Source: Dunaliella salina (lineage: Eukaryota; Chlorophyta; Chlorophyceae; Chlamydomonadales; Dunaliellaceae). Taken from it: 10,534 nt of DNA. A program made the translations under genes and the position numbers. Location of the stretch: NCBI GenBank assembly GCA_002284615.2, contig MU070176.1, positions 41,708-52,241 on the forward strand. Direction: 5' to 3'. How positions within the stretch are numbered: the stretch's first letter is position 1; the number at the start of each line of letters is the position of its first letter. Positions 1 to 7,219 of the stretch are shown piece by piece. Under the pieces are notes generated by a model, which searched no databases, had not been told where the DNA came from, and worked only from the letters and a program-made list of their open reading frames with translations.

Positions 1-170
1 TCAAAAGGTGGGAGGAAGTTTTCCGGAGCCCTCTGCATTGAGGCACACCTTGCAGATTGGGGCCTCTATGATCACCTTTGTTTTCACGCGGGACGAGTCA
101 GGGCCTGTGTCAGAGGTGGGAGGAAGTTCTAAGGAGATGAGCCAGGGCCTGTGTCAAAAGGTGGAAGTGC
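1..170 (+). repeat. Short degenerate repeat, CAGGGCCTGTGTCA-GGTGGGAGGAAG
   Basis: Related blocks occur at 1-20, 95-130 and 136-170; the last two are 44 bp apart. The rest of 1-640 shows no exon I could support. It is probably intron or 5' flank of the GGCT-like gene. Confidence 0.55.
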
Positions 171-504
171 TATGGAGTGTGCCTGCTGTGTACCCTTCCA
201 GGGGGCGCGTGGGGTGTGCTGGAAATTGCACTACCCTCTCTTTTTATCACCAACATGTGATATCCACGTCAGGGGTGGAATGGTGATGGTGATGATGGGA
301 AGTGAGTGGTGTGAGGGATGGTGAGATCAATCCATGTGGTAGCGGTTGGGCTTTGTATTAGTGGAGATGCACATGCAAGATTCATGCCCATTCTCTGTCG
401 CCTCCTGTTTGCTGCGCTGGCATGAGCGTGCTCAATTGCAGTCAGCTGCTGCACCTTTTCAATTTTTCCGCATCGATAAGGCTTGCCATGTTTTCTAAAA
501 AAGA

Positions 505-578
505 CGCCATCAGTCAAAACGTATGACTGCTGTGCTACAGGCGCCATCAGTCAAAACGTATGACTGCTGTGCTGCAGG
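505..578 (+). repeat. 37-bp direct tandem duplication, two copies
   Basis: Copies at 505-541 and 542-578 differ at about one base (GCTACAG against GCTGCAG). Each ends in CTGCTGTGCT(A/G)CAG, an acceptor-like tail resembling the real exon-1 acceptor CTGCTGTGCAG at 640-650. Confidence 0.85.
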
Positions 579-650
579 CCTGCTGCACCTCTTCACAGCA
601 CTGTCTCCCATTTCTTCTGCTTGACCCTGCACCTCATGTCTGCTGTGCAG

Positions 651-762
651 GTACTGGCTCAGGCGTTTACGGTCAGCCTTTGCATGGCGTGTTGCACCTC
701 ATCAAGCGTGAGGAATGGGAAGCAGTGCAGCAGAGCGAGGGCGTTGGAAATCCAAAGTCTGG
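651..762 (+). CDS. GGCT-like gene, exon 1 visible (catalytic Glu exon)
   Basis: The acceptor is CTGCTGTGCAG at 640-650 and the donor is GTGAGA at 763. The exon is 112 nt, enters with two bases (GT) of a split codon and leaves with two (GG). It reads TGSGVYGQPLHGV onward and ends at GNPKS. The Glu of SEG at 737-739 is the expected catalytic residue. The preceding exon must end in phase 1; I could not identify it in 1-640. Confidence 0.72.
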
Positions 763-3700
763 GTGAGAAGTGCTGCTGGCCTGGTGCGGTGAGGCATGAA
801 TGGTCTTCAACTTTTTAGTTATCTAATGATGCGGCTGTGGGGCCATCCAACATTTAACTGCTGTGACCTTCGATTTGGATCAAGGTGTTCCTTTATTTTC
901 CAAGCAAACGCATTTAACAGCTATGACCCATGATTTGGATCAAGTTCTTCCTTTGTTTCCTAAGCAAACGCATTTATTAGCTGTGACTTCGATTTGGATC
1001 AAGGTGCTCCTTTATTTCTAAGCAAACAGGTGGTCTTGATGCATACCAGACAAAATGACCACTCTTGGAGTGTTTTTTGCCAGGCGTGTAGAACACCAGA
1101 CAGGTGGATTTATAGGCAGCGAGCAGCGGACAAGTGCTGTGGTGCAGAATCTTGGCGCTTGCAAACAAGGATTTCATAAGTTGAGGCTGGCCACGATTTT
1201 CCCTCTCACAGGCTGCTTTTTCCTCTTCTATTCTTGATCGCTCTCAGGTACCAGGTGGTGCGGGTCAAGTGCCGGCTTTATGATGGGGAGTGGGTGACAG
1301 CCGAAACGCTGATGGCTGCGCCTAGTAACTTGGGCAACCCTTACGCTGTGCTTCCCTCCCGCCGCTATGTCCGTATCCTTCAAGAAGGTGTGGTGGATGT
1401 GGGGGGCTTACGACAAGGGAGCGCCCCAAGAAAAGCCATGTGAAAGGCATGCTGCACTGGTTTCTACTTGTGAGCATCAAAAACTTTGAAAACACTCGGG
1501 ATTTGTCTGCACTTTTTGGTGAAGCCCCAATCATGGGGCGTGAGCCCCTTGCATTGATGGCTTCCGGTAATGTTCACACCTGGCTGCCCTGGCCAGCCAG
1601 CTATCTGTCTTGAAATTTGGCATGCTTGACAAGTAAAAACTGATATCGCAGTTGCCTGATTTTGTGCCCAATTTTGTGCTCAGGGGTGCAGCAAGCAAAG
1701 ATTTGTAGCAAAACTCCAAAACATTTTATTTTGACTTTCCCAGCCCTGCCACCCCATCCCTCTGGACAACCTCCAGAAAAGAAAAGAGAAGAAAAGACAG
1801 GTCTATGCAGACTGGAGGCTGCGTGCACTAAGGGGATTTCAACTGCAGACCTTTTTGGCTTGCCGCTGAGTGGAAGGATTTGCGCAATTTCAAGTTCGGT
1901 GAAATGTTTACATATGTTCCGTTGAAGTTATGGTGCAACTGCAAGTATGGAGGTGCAAATGCAGAAGTTTGCTCATGCAATGTAGGTCAGGACCTGCACC
2001 CCTGCCCAGGTGTTTGGGGTGAGGGAGCTTCAGATGGATGATCTGCTGCTGGTTGTCCATGGGGAGCAAGAAAAAGAGTAAGCTATGCATGGCAAGCACA
2101 GCTTGCATGGCTTGCACTCAGCTTTGCATGCATGCATGAACAAGGCGTGGTCTGCTGCAGGTAAGTCCTGCTATTGCCTAAACCATGGCACATCATCATC
2201 ACCAATGACACCTCTGGGTCAGGACGGATTGGCTTTGCCAATCTTCCAGCATTGTGTGCCTTTCTTTTCCTAGCTTGTCAGAACCAAAGGCATTATTTTT
2301 TGTGGGCGAAGATGATTTGAGGCATGTACAACAACTGTGTGTTGGCTGAGTCCATCTGGCTGGCGGCCAGTGAGATCTCTTCAGATGTGTGAATCGTGAA
2401 GGCTGACATTGCTGCTCGAATGTGTGAAACATTGCTATTCAAATGTGTGAAACATTGCTCGATTATGTAAATTATGAAGGCTGACATTGCTGATTTGTAC
2501 AGGTACATAGCACCACTGTCTGAGCTGCCTCACCTGACTTGTGAGCAGTGTGATCTGTCACCACTGTCTTAGTTGTGTGATCTGTCACCACTGTCTTAGC
2601 TGCCATGTGAGCAGCTGCCTTGTGTGCAGTGTGATCTGTCACCACTGTCTTAGCAGTGTGACCTGTCTCCACTGTCTTGGCTGCCTCACCTGGCTTGTGA
2701 GCAGTGTGATCTTGTCAAATGTGTGAATTGTGAAGGCTGACATTGCTGCTTGGATGTGTGAAATGTTGCTGCTTGGATGTGTGAAATGTAAAGGCTGACA
2801 TTGCTGCTTTGTGCAGGTACATAGCACCACTGTCTGAGCTGCCTCACTTGGCTTGTGAACAGTGTGATCTTGTCAAATGTGTGAATTGTGAAGGCTGACA
2901 TTGCTGCTGGAATGTGTGAAATGTTGCTGCTTGGATGTGTGAAATGTAAAGGCTGACATTGCTGCTTTGTGCAGGTACATAGCACCACTGTCTTAGCTGC
3001 CTCACTTGGCTTGTGAACAGTGTGATCTTGTCAAATGTGTGAATTGTGAAGGCTGACATTGCTGCTGGAATGTGTGAACTATTGCTGCTTGGATGTGTGA
3101 AATGTAAAGGCTGACATTGCTGCTTTGTGCAGGTGCACGCCATCACTGCCTGGACCCTGCCTACTGCGACATACTCGATGCGCAGCCCAGCTATGACGCT
3201 TCCCCCCGCGGAAAGCGAGTGGGGTCATGGATCATGTCTGGCCTGTTATTATCTTGCACCGTGTGGCTGGTTCCCCTGCTCATGCTGCTGGCGACCTTGT
3301 CCAGGTATGAACAGCACGTCTTAGTCTGTTCTCGAAGTTTAAAACGGAACCTTGTTTGAATGGAGTTTATTTGAATGTATGCTGCTCAAGATTGGAGAAG
3401 AGACGAAATTAGCAGCTCCTGTATTTCTATTGATACTGACACTGTCCCTTGCCCTACTGAAACTAGACACCTCTCAGACTGGAGGGCCTCGTATTTTTCG
3501 GCAGCCCTGCATACCGTACAGCTACTTCACCATTATGCATTAAACATCTTTTTTCAAGGGGCGCGCAATGCGTAAAAATGTTTAAAGGTGCATTAAAATG
3601 TGTAAACGTGTGTGAAGTTGTGTAAAGGTGCACAGAAGATAAACGTGTGTGAAGGTGTGTAAAGGTGCACAGAAAAAAACCTGTGAGCAGGGTGCGTTCT

Positions 3701-4076
3701 GATGCGTGTTGGAGAAATTCAATTGCTGGACAAAGGGGTGCAAACTGGTCACAGAGCTGTACAGTATCCAATTTGTGCCAGAGGGTGCTAAGGACCTGAA
3801 GGCCAGAAGTCAAGCAAAATGGCTGCCATAACAGGGCTCCAAATGGGATCTGGGTTGAAATTTTTACGAAAATGTTCCCCAGCTTGGCTAGCTCCCCACC
3901 CCACCCCCCAGCCAAGCCCGCCTCGCGGCAAGGCCTCGTGGCAAGGTAGGTTGATGAGTTTCTCACTCACAATGCTGCCCTATTTTGTGCCTTTGCGCTT
4001 TCAGTACTTCATTGCAAGCACAATTGAAAGTTTGTCATCACCTCATGCATTGCACGCAGACCAATCAATAAAGTAA
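651..4076 (+). CDS. Gamma-glutamylcyclotransferase-like protein, C-terminal part, five exons (N terminus not in view)
   Basis: Joined exons 651-762, 1248-1387, 3133-3304, 3912-3945 and 4005-4076 give about 175 codons ending in TAA. Every junction is GT-AG and phase-compatible (phases 2, 1, 2, 0). The product reads like the C-terminal half of the GGCT/AIG2 fold: a strand LHGVLHLI, then QSEGVG with the Glu (codon 737-739) at the place of the family's catalytic acid, then SGYQVVRV, and a PSRRYVRILQEGARHH block matching the family's conserved PS-RY-L--GA segment. Known members cyclise gamma-glutamyl compounds to release 5-oxoproline; the substrate here cannot be told. A helix of about 24 residues at 3228-3299, followed by an Arg/Lys-rich stretch, suggests a C-terminal membrane anchor, which the small soluble animal enzyme lacks. 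The N-terminal YGSN-type loop was not found in 1-650, so the start is probably upstream. The family call is by recalled motifs, not by a search. Confidence 0.75.
851..1027 (+). repeat. 60-bp tandem repeat, three copies, in the first visible intron
   Basis: Units start at 851, 911 and 971. Each holds CATTTA, then GATTTGGATCAAG, then CCTTT-TTTC and AAGCAAAC. Periods are 60 and 59. The array lies in the intron 763-1247, which otherwise shows no gene. Confidence 0.9.
1248..1387 (+). CDS. GGCT-like gene, exon 2 (PSRRY motif exon)
   Basis: The acceptor is ATCGCTCTCAG, ending at 1247; the donor is GTGTGG at 1388. The exon is 140 nt. Its first G completes a Gly codon with exon 1, giving SGYQVVRVKC. 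PSRRYVRILQE lies at 1354-1386, and the last G completes another Gly codon with exon 3. Without splicing at 1388 the frame runs on for 18 codons to TGA at 1441-1443. The homology-like continuation in exon 3 (EGARHHCLDPAY) is the reason for choosing the splice. Confidence 0.75.
1388..2317 (+). other. Intron sequence, repeat-poor part
   Basis: This is the first part of the 1745-nt intron between exons 2 and 3. Open frames here are short and have no recognisable content. A small hairpin (GCAAGC-ACA-GCTTGC at 2092-2106) sits in a GCATGG/CTTGCA-rich patch at 2079-2140. The intron assignment depends on the gene model. Confidence 0.6.
2318..3165 (+). repeat. 158-bp intronic minisatellite ending at the exon 3 acceptor
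   Basis: Unit boundaries (GTGTGAAT-GTGAAGGCTGACATTGC) fall at 2387, 2721, 2879 and 3037. The last two intervals are exactly 158 bp. The first is expanded to 334 bp by internal copies of TGATCTGTCACCACTGTCTTAG between about 2549 and 2680. A more diverged half-unit precedes 2387. Each unit carries a TTGT(A/G)CAG|GTACATAG junction: acceptor AGs end at 2502, 2816 and 2974, and the real exon 3 acceptor at 3132. Minus-strand frames of up to 100 codons through the array are by-products of the repeat. Confidence 0.92.
3133..3304 (+). CDS. GGCT-like gene, exon 3 (end of fold plus transmembrane helix)
   Basis: The acceptor is TTTGTGCAG, ending at 3132; the donor is GTATGA at 3305. The exon is 172 nt. 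It reads ARHHCLDPAYCDIL, which resembles the helix after PS-RY in GGCT proteins. A polar stretch with PRGKR comes next, then a hydrophobic run from Trp 3228 to Leu about 3299. GC content rises sharply against the flanking introns. One other frame is also open but gives no recognisable protein and does not fit the phases. Confidence 0.72.
3305..3911 (+). other. Intron between exons 3 and 4
   Basis: A 607-nt AT-richer stretch. It contains the 37-bp repeat at 3604-3677 and ends in a C-rich tract at 3893-3911. No supported coding region was seen. The long minus-strand open frame across it (3463-3966) translates repeats and low complexity. Confidence 0.5.
3604..3677 (+). repeat. 37-bp tandem repeat, two copies
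   Basis: AAACGTGTGTGAAG-TGTGTAAAGGTGCACAGAA occurs at 3604 and again at 3641. A related TGTTTAAAGGTGCA fragment lies just upstream near 3577. Confidence 0.85.
3912..3945 (+). CDS. GGCT-like gene, candidate 34-nt exon 4
   Basis: A pyrimidine-rich stretch (CCCCACCCCACCCCCCAG) ends at 3911 and a GTAGGT donor starts at 3946. One base completes a Ser codon from exon 3; eleven codons follow, QARLAARPRGK. Basic residues directly after a transmembrane helix fit a cytosol-facing tail. Its small size makes it the weakest exon of this gene; support comes from strong splice sites and phase agreement on both sides. Confidence 0.5.
4005..4076 (+). CDS. GGCT-like gene, candidate last exon
   Basis: The acceptor TTTGCGCTTTCAG ends at 4004. 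The exon enters in phase 0, matching exon 4, and codes YFIASTIESL and 13 more residues before TAA at 4074-4076. An AATAAA overlaps the stop at 4067-4072. A TGTAA, the usual green-algal poly(A) signal, follows at 4188-4192. Confidence 0.5.
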   Translation, partial: YFIASTIESLSSPHALHADQSIK

Positions 4077-4187
4077 AACACTTTCAACATCCTCCACATG
4101 TTCAGGCTCTGAAATGTTCAGAAAGGGTTGGGTCCTACATGATTTGCAAATTTCAAAATCACAAAACATGGCCTGAAGCACATGAGC

Positions 4188-4192
4188 TGTAA
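4188..4192 (+). terminator. Putative poly(A) signal TGTAA of the GGCT-like gene
   Basis: TGTAA is the established chlorophyte polyadenylation signal. It lies 112 nt after the proposed stop codon, a normal 3' UTR distance. A five-base motif also occurs by chance, so its position is the only support. Confidence 0.35.
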
Positions 4193-4444
4193 AACCTGCT
4201 CTTTGGGGTCTGCATTAATCTGATGGTAGAAGTTATTGGCAAGCCCTTGTTACACCTGGTGATACACCACCACGCATGCCTTCAGGCTGAATCAATGTGA
4301 TAAGATTCCGCCCTGCACCTTTCTCTTTTGGCATGGTTAAATGTTGGGTGGGGGAACGGTTGGAGGAAACTCGGACATCCCCTCTCCTGGAAGGGTCCTG
4401 GCACCTCGTGTCCCACAAGGGAGACGGTGGGAAAGGACCTTTTT

Positions 4445-4570
4445 TGGACGCCGACAGGATTCGAACTCAGGCCGTCTACCTCCTTCACTGAGCGGGTGGT
4501 GCATAAGCTGTATCCGAGTGCATCCCTGGAAACCCCTGGGCCCCCGTTCGACTCCTGGTGCAGGCGAAAG
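4445..4570. repeat. tRNA-like repeat with two divergent Pol III B boxes
   Basis: The minus strand has AGTTCGAATCC (4457-4467 complement) and the plus strand has CGTTCGACTCC (4545-4555). Each matches ten of eleven bases of the B-box consensus GGTTCGANTCC. They point outward, about 80 bp apart, and form an imperfect inverted repeat (AGGATTCGAAC against AGGAGTCGAAC). The plus-strand stretch GAGCGGGTGGTGCATAAGC resembles a tRNA D-arm. I could not fold a complete tRNA with paired acceptor stems on either strand, so it is not called a tRNA gene. A tRNA-derived SINE or fused pair of tRNA relics is likely. Confidence 0.45.
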
Positions 4571-4969
4571 TCCTTCCAGCCCAAAACCCTTCCTCAGGGA
4601 GCGCATCGCCCATTTTCATACAAGCCAAGGCATCAAGTCCTGGATTTCATTACAATTGTGATAGTAATTTGAGGTAAAAAGGCCTGAATTAAAGCATAGA
4701 CTGCCAAATCTGGGGTGATTTTAAAAGATTGCCCAATTCTAGCAGTATTAAGTTCCAAGCGGAAGGTGGTTGAGTCGACGTTTGCGACCGCTTAAATGTT
4801 CTTGAGAAAGAGGCTTCAGCAAGCGTAACTGCGGCAGATGGTCAAATATTTATTGTTCATTCATTCATTCAAGTTTACCAACTTGAAATCCTGAGATAAA
4901 CAGATCTTAGTGGGAATCACATCGATAAAATGTTGGTAGGTGTGGGCACATCATGCTCTGACTTTTGAC

Positions 4970-4989
4970 NCCCCCCCCCCCCCCCCCCC
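4970..4989 (+). repeat. Ambiguous base followed by 19 C
   Basis: The single N of the window stands at 4970 and is followed by C at 4971-4989. The true length is uncertain because such homopolymers are poorly read; the N probably marks that. Confidence 0.9.
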
Positions 4990-5649
4990 TTGAGCTTTGT
5001 GGGCCACTCAGTTCCTGTGCTCGGGACCTGGCTTTGGCATCTGTGTAAAAGGCTGAAAATTGTCTAAATCCTCCGCAATTCAAGCAAATAGCAGGTTTTG
5101 ATTTGATTTAAAGCTGCTATTTGCAATAGTTCAAAGGGGATCTGTGTGCATGCCAACAGTCAGAGGCATGCGTTCATGGTTGTAGGCAGCAGGTGGCGTG
5201 GCGCAAGCTACAGCAAATAAAGCCACCCTTTCAAAATAATAATGGTTGAAGGGCCCCATTTGACCTTTGAAAATAGGATGGCAGCCGATGGGCTTGCAAG
5301 TTTTCTGTGGGTTCCTAGCAAGACGTGCATGGGTGTCCACGTCTCAGTTTTTGTCTCATGACTCTAATGCAGTTCATCTTGTGGCTGCAGTAGGTACATG
5401 CTGATAGAAAGGAAGCTCAAAGGGAATGGAATAGGCATCCAGTTTTCTTGATTGGGCACCAGACATGGGGTTCTTAAGGGGGGAATGGAGGGTCTCAGGA
5501 GCTCCACCCCAAAATTGGCATGCCTGATCTAGTCCTATGTCTTGAAAGACGAGTCATTTGTTTTTTCTGATGGATTGAAGCAGAACCTCACCCAGGATGA
5601 GAGCATGAAAGGAATGTACATGTATCTCAAATTGGGATGCTTGTGTCAG

Positions 5650-5781
5650 ATGTTGGGGGCATGCAGCAACACTCGAGCCTTGGCAGCTCTCAGCCTTGGC
5701 TGGGGCCCAGACATGCAGACATCCACACATGGGCCCCTGAAATTGCCATGGCATACTTGGGGAGCATGCCCAAGTCCTCAG
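5650..5781 (+). CDS. Candidate exon (HTWAPEIAMAYLG)
   Basis: The acceptor is CTTGTGTCAG, ending at 5649; the donor is GTTTCT at 5782. There are 43 full codons in the frame starting GTT at 5652, ending AYLGSMPKSS plus one base. If ATG 5661 is used this could be the first coding exon. The overlapping longer frame from 5542 is less protein-like and does not fit the following exon's phase. Confidence 0.35.
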
Positions 5782-7219
5782 GTTTCTGCTAGACACAGCG
5801 TTTGCACGCTTTCCCTTTTTGCAATGTCCGCTTGCCTATTCTCCATTCTGGAATTACTTTTGTCCAGCAACTACGCTCCTGCTTCAAGTGCTTCAGGAAT
5901 ACAGTTCCCCCGGCTCTCTGGTGGATCAGGTTAGATACCCACTTGGGTGCCGAATCGAGGGGCGGATTCATGATGCAGCATGCACTTGGGCATCCACCTC
6001 TGTCGGTGGTCAAAATGGCTTGAAAGTCCTTAAAAGGTGCCCCTGTCTTCCAAGGCCCCATCCTCACCTTACTTCATGCAGAATTGTGAGTGGGCAACTT
6101 TCAAGCAACTGAGAGCCCATTTCATGCCAATTTCTTCCAGGCATAAACTCATTCCTACACAAAGCTCAGCAAAAAGTCGGTGCCAGTGTTGAAAACCTGC
6201 TTTACTGCAGGGTTCACTGCTTCTGGCATTAGTGCCTTTCTGGTGTAAGTGATGTTGTGCTTGTCTGATCTTTTGCCATCCCTCAGGTTTTCTCAACATG
6301 ACTGGGGCCTCCTGTGTACTGAATTCTTGCACCATGTGCTCAGTGCAGACACCTGCACATAACATTTTATGCCGACAAAGATACAGAACGTTCTTCACGC
6401 TCTCTCCTAAGCACCGCGAGACCCACTGGCTTTTACCATTCAGGATCTCGTGCATTTTTATGCGCTTCTTCACGCAGCACATGGAATGCAGATGCCGGCA
6501 CATAGCTTGCCATTTCATCCAACAGGGGTCCAGGATGTAACCATGCTCTTTCCTAAGCACTGCGCGTCACATAGGCTGTCACCATTCAGATGCCTGCTTG
6601 AGGCAAACACAGCAACGTACACTTACTCTACCTTGACACGCAGGGTCCAGAACATCATCATGCTCTTTTTCAAGCAGCGTGTGGTCCCCTATGTCAAGGT
6701 CAGGCACCCTCGAACAGCAGCTTTGACCAAGCAGATAACAAACCCTGTGAGCGTGCGATTCATCCACATCGTGTCAACTGTGACGCACACACTGCACGAT
6801 TGGGTCCTGTGCCCATTACTGGGTTCTGGCTACTGCTGATCTGGTCGGCAGTGTCAGGGTGGTAAGCTCTTGTCAAAGCAAAAAATTGTTTTAAGTGTAC
6901 TGGAGTCAATCGCTCTAATCAGCTGAAAGAGTCTAGCTGGACAGAAAATGCGTAGCCTGGGGGGTCAAGATACTGTTCGTGAATGCTTACAAATTCTCCG
7001 ATACATGATATGCTTTTGAAGTTCGCCGTCCATTGCGTCCAAGATTTATCATCACCATCGCAACTTGTGATCAAGTCAAAAAACTTTTTTTTTTTGTTGC
7101 AGGAGGGGCATGGCGCCTCTGGCCTGTGTCGCTCCTTCCCCTTTTTGATGTGGGGTGTGCTTCCCAAGCTCCTGATTCTCCTTCTTCCCTACATTGTCTG
7201 CCAATTGCTCAGCGCATAA
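5650..7219 (+). CDS. Candidate multi-exon gene of unknown function, C terminus membrane-spanning
   Basis: Candidate exons are 5650-5781, 5868-5929, 6211-6244, 6644-6698 and 7103-7219, all with GT-AG borders. Phases agree for the first three (1, then 0) and for the last two (0). The link between 6244 and 6644 is unresolved; an exon starting at 6287 (acceptor CCATCCCTCAG) could follow 6244 in frame, but I found no good donor for it. The product would start with a soluble stretch (DIHTWAPEIAMAYLG), then leucine-rich helical segments, and end in a hydrophobic helix. I do not recognise a family. A multi-pass membrane protein is possible. No upstream start or promoter could be fixed; an in-frame stop lies at 5598 and an ATG at 5661. 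Confidence 0.35.
5868..5929 (+). CDS. Candidate exon (TTLLLQVLQEYSS)
   Basis: The acceptor GGAATTACTTTTGTCCAG ends at 5867; the donor is GTTAGA at 5930. The leading CA completes an Ala codon with the preceding exon. Twenty codons follow, forming a leucine-rich amphipathic stretch ending in SLVDQ, leaving in phase 0. Confidence 0.4.
6211..6244 (+). CDS. Candidate 34-nt exon (GSLLLALVPFW)
   Basis: The acceptor TGCTTTACTGCAG ends at 6210; the donor is a consensus GTAAGT at 6245. It enters in phase 0, matching the preceding exon, and reads eleven mostly hydrophobic residues plus one base. Confidence 0.35.
6340..6725 (+). repeat. Degenerate tandem repeat containing copies of the 6644 exon
   Basis: CTCTCTCCTAAGCACCGCGAG near 6402, CTCTTTCCTAAGCACTGCGCG near 6547 and CTCTTTTTCAAGCAGCGTGTG near 6663 are related, about 146 and 115 bp apart. 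The second copy is preceded by CAACAGGGGTCCAGGAT, matching the exon start CGCAGGGTCCAGAAC. A long minus-strand open frame across it (6069-6560) is a by-product. Confidence 0.6.
6644..6698 (+). CDS. Candidate exon (VQNIIMLFFKQRVVPYVK)
   Basis: The acceptor CTTGACACGCAG ends at 6643; the donor is GTCAGG at 6699. One base plus eighteen codons, leaving in phase 0. The frame also stays open past the donor to TGA at 6837-6839, so a longer exon is possible. Degenerate copies lie upstream. Confidence 0.35.
7103..7219 (+). CDS. Candidate terminal exon with hydrophobic helix
   Basis: The acceptor is very strong: a T-run then TTGTTGCAG, ending at 7102. In phase 0 the exon codes EGHGASGLCR, then a hydrophobic run at about 7142-7213 (FLMWGVLPKLLILLLPYIV), then TAA at 7217-7219. 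Another frame is also open for a while, so the frame rests on hydrophobicity and phase. No TGTAA follows until 7904-7908, so either the 3' UTR is long or more exons exist. Confidence 0.4.
   Translation, partial: EGHGASGLCRSFPFLMWGVLPKLLILLLPYIVCQLLSA

Larger units (their letters stand above)
4205..5600. other. Intergenic region without a supported gene
   Basis: Apart from the tRNA-like block, an (ATTC)n run near 4857-4870 and the poly-C tract, I see no exon with convincing splice sites or protein-like sequence. Open frames at 4282-4672 on both strands are by-products of the GC-rich tRNA-like block. Confidence 0.5.

Noticed and set aside
8..286. 92-codon plus-strand ORF as the missing N-terminal exon of the GGCT-like gene
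   Set aside because: It has no YGSN-like motif, it runs through a local direct repeat, and its translation does not resemble the family.
2472..3146. Overlapping minus-strand ORFs with repeated CTCTKQQCQPLHFTH
   Set aside because: They are a by-product of the 158-bp array. The period is not a multiple of three, so no continuous repeat protein can be encoded.
2318..3165. CRISPR array
   Set aside because: Units are 158 bp with no constant short repeat plus unique spacers; this is a eukaryotic minisatellite.
3463..3966. 167-codon minus-strand ORF
   Set aside because: It is antisense to the intron and exon 4 of the GGCT-like gene. It is full of His/Thr/Leu runs from the GTGTGAA-type repeats and has no recognisable domain.
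4445..4570. A functional tRNA gene
   Set aside because: The B boxes are good, but neither strand gives a paired 7-bp acceptor stem with a correctly spaced anticodon arm.
4282..4672. Several overlapping ORFs on both strands
   Set aside because: They reflect the GC-rich tRNA-like block; no frame looks like a protein and no splice pattern fits.
6069..6560. 163-codon minus-strand ORF
   Set aside because: It is antisense to the degenerate repeat and candidate exons; its Cys/His-rich text comes from the repeat and shows no regular zinc-finger spacing.
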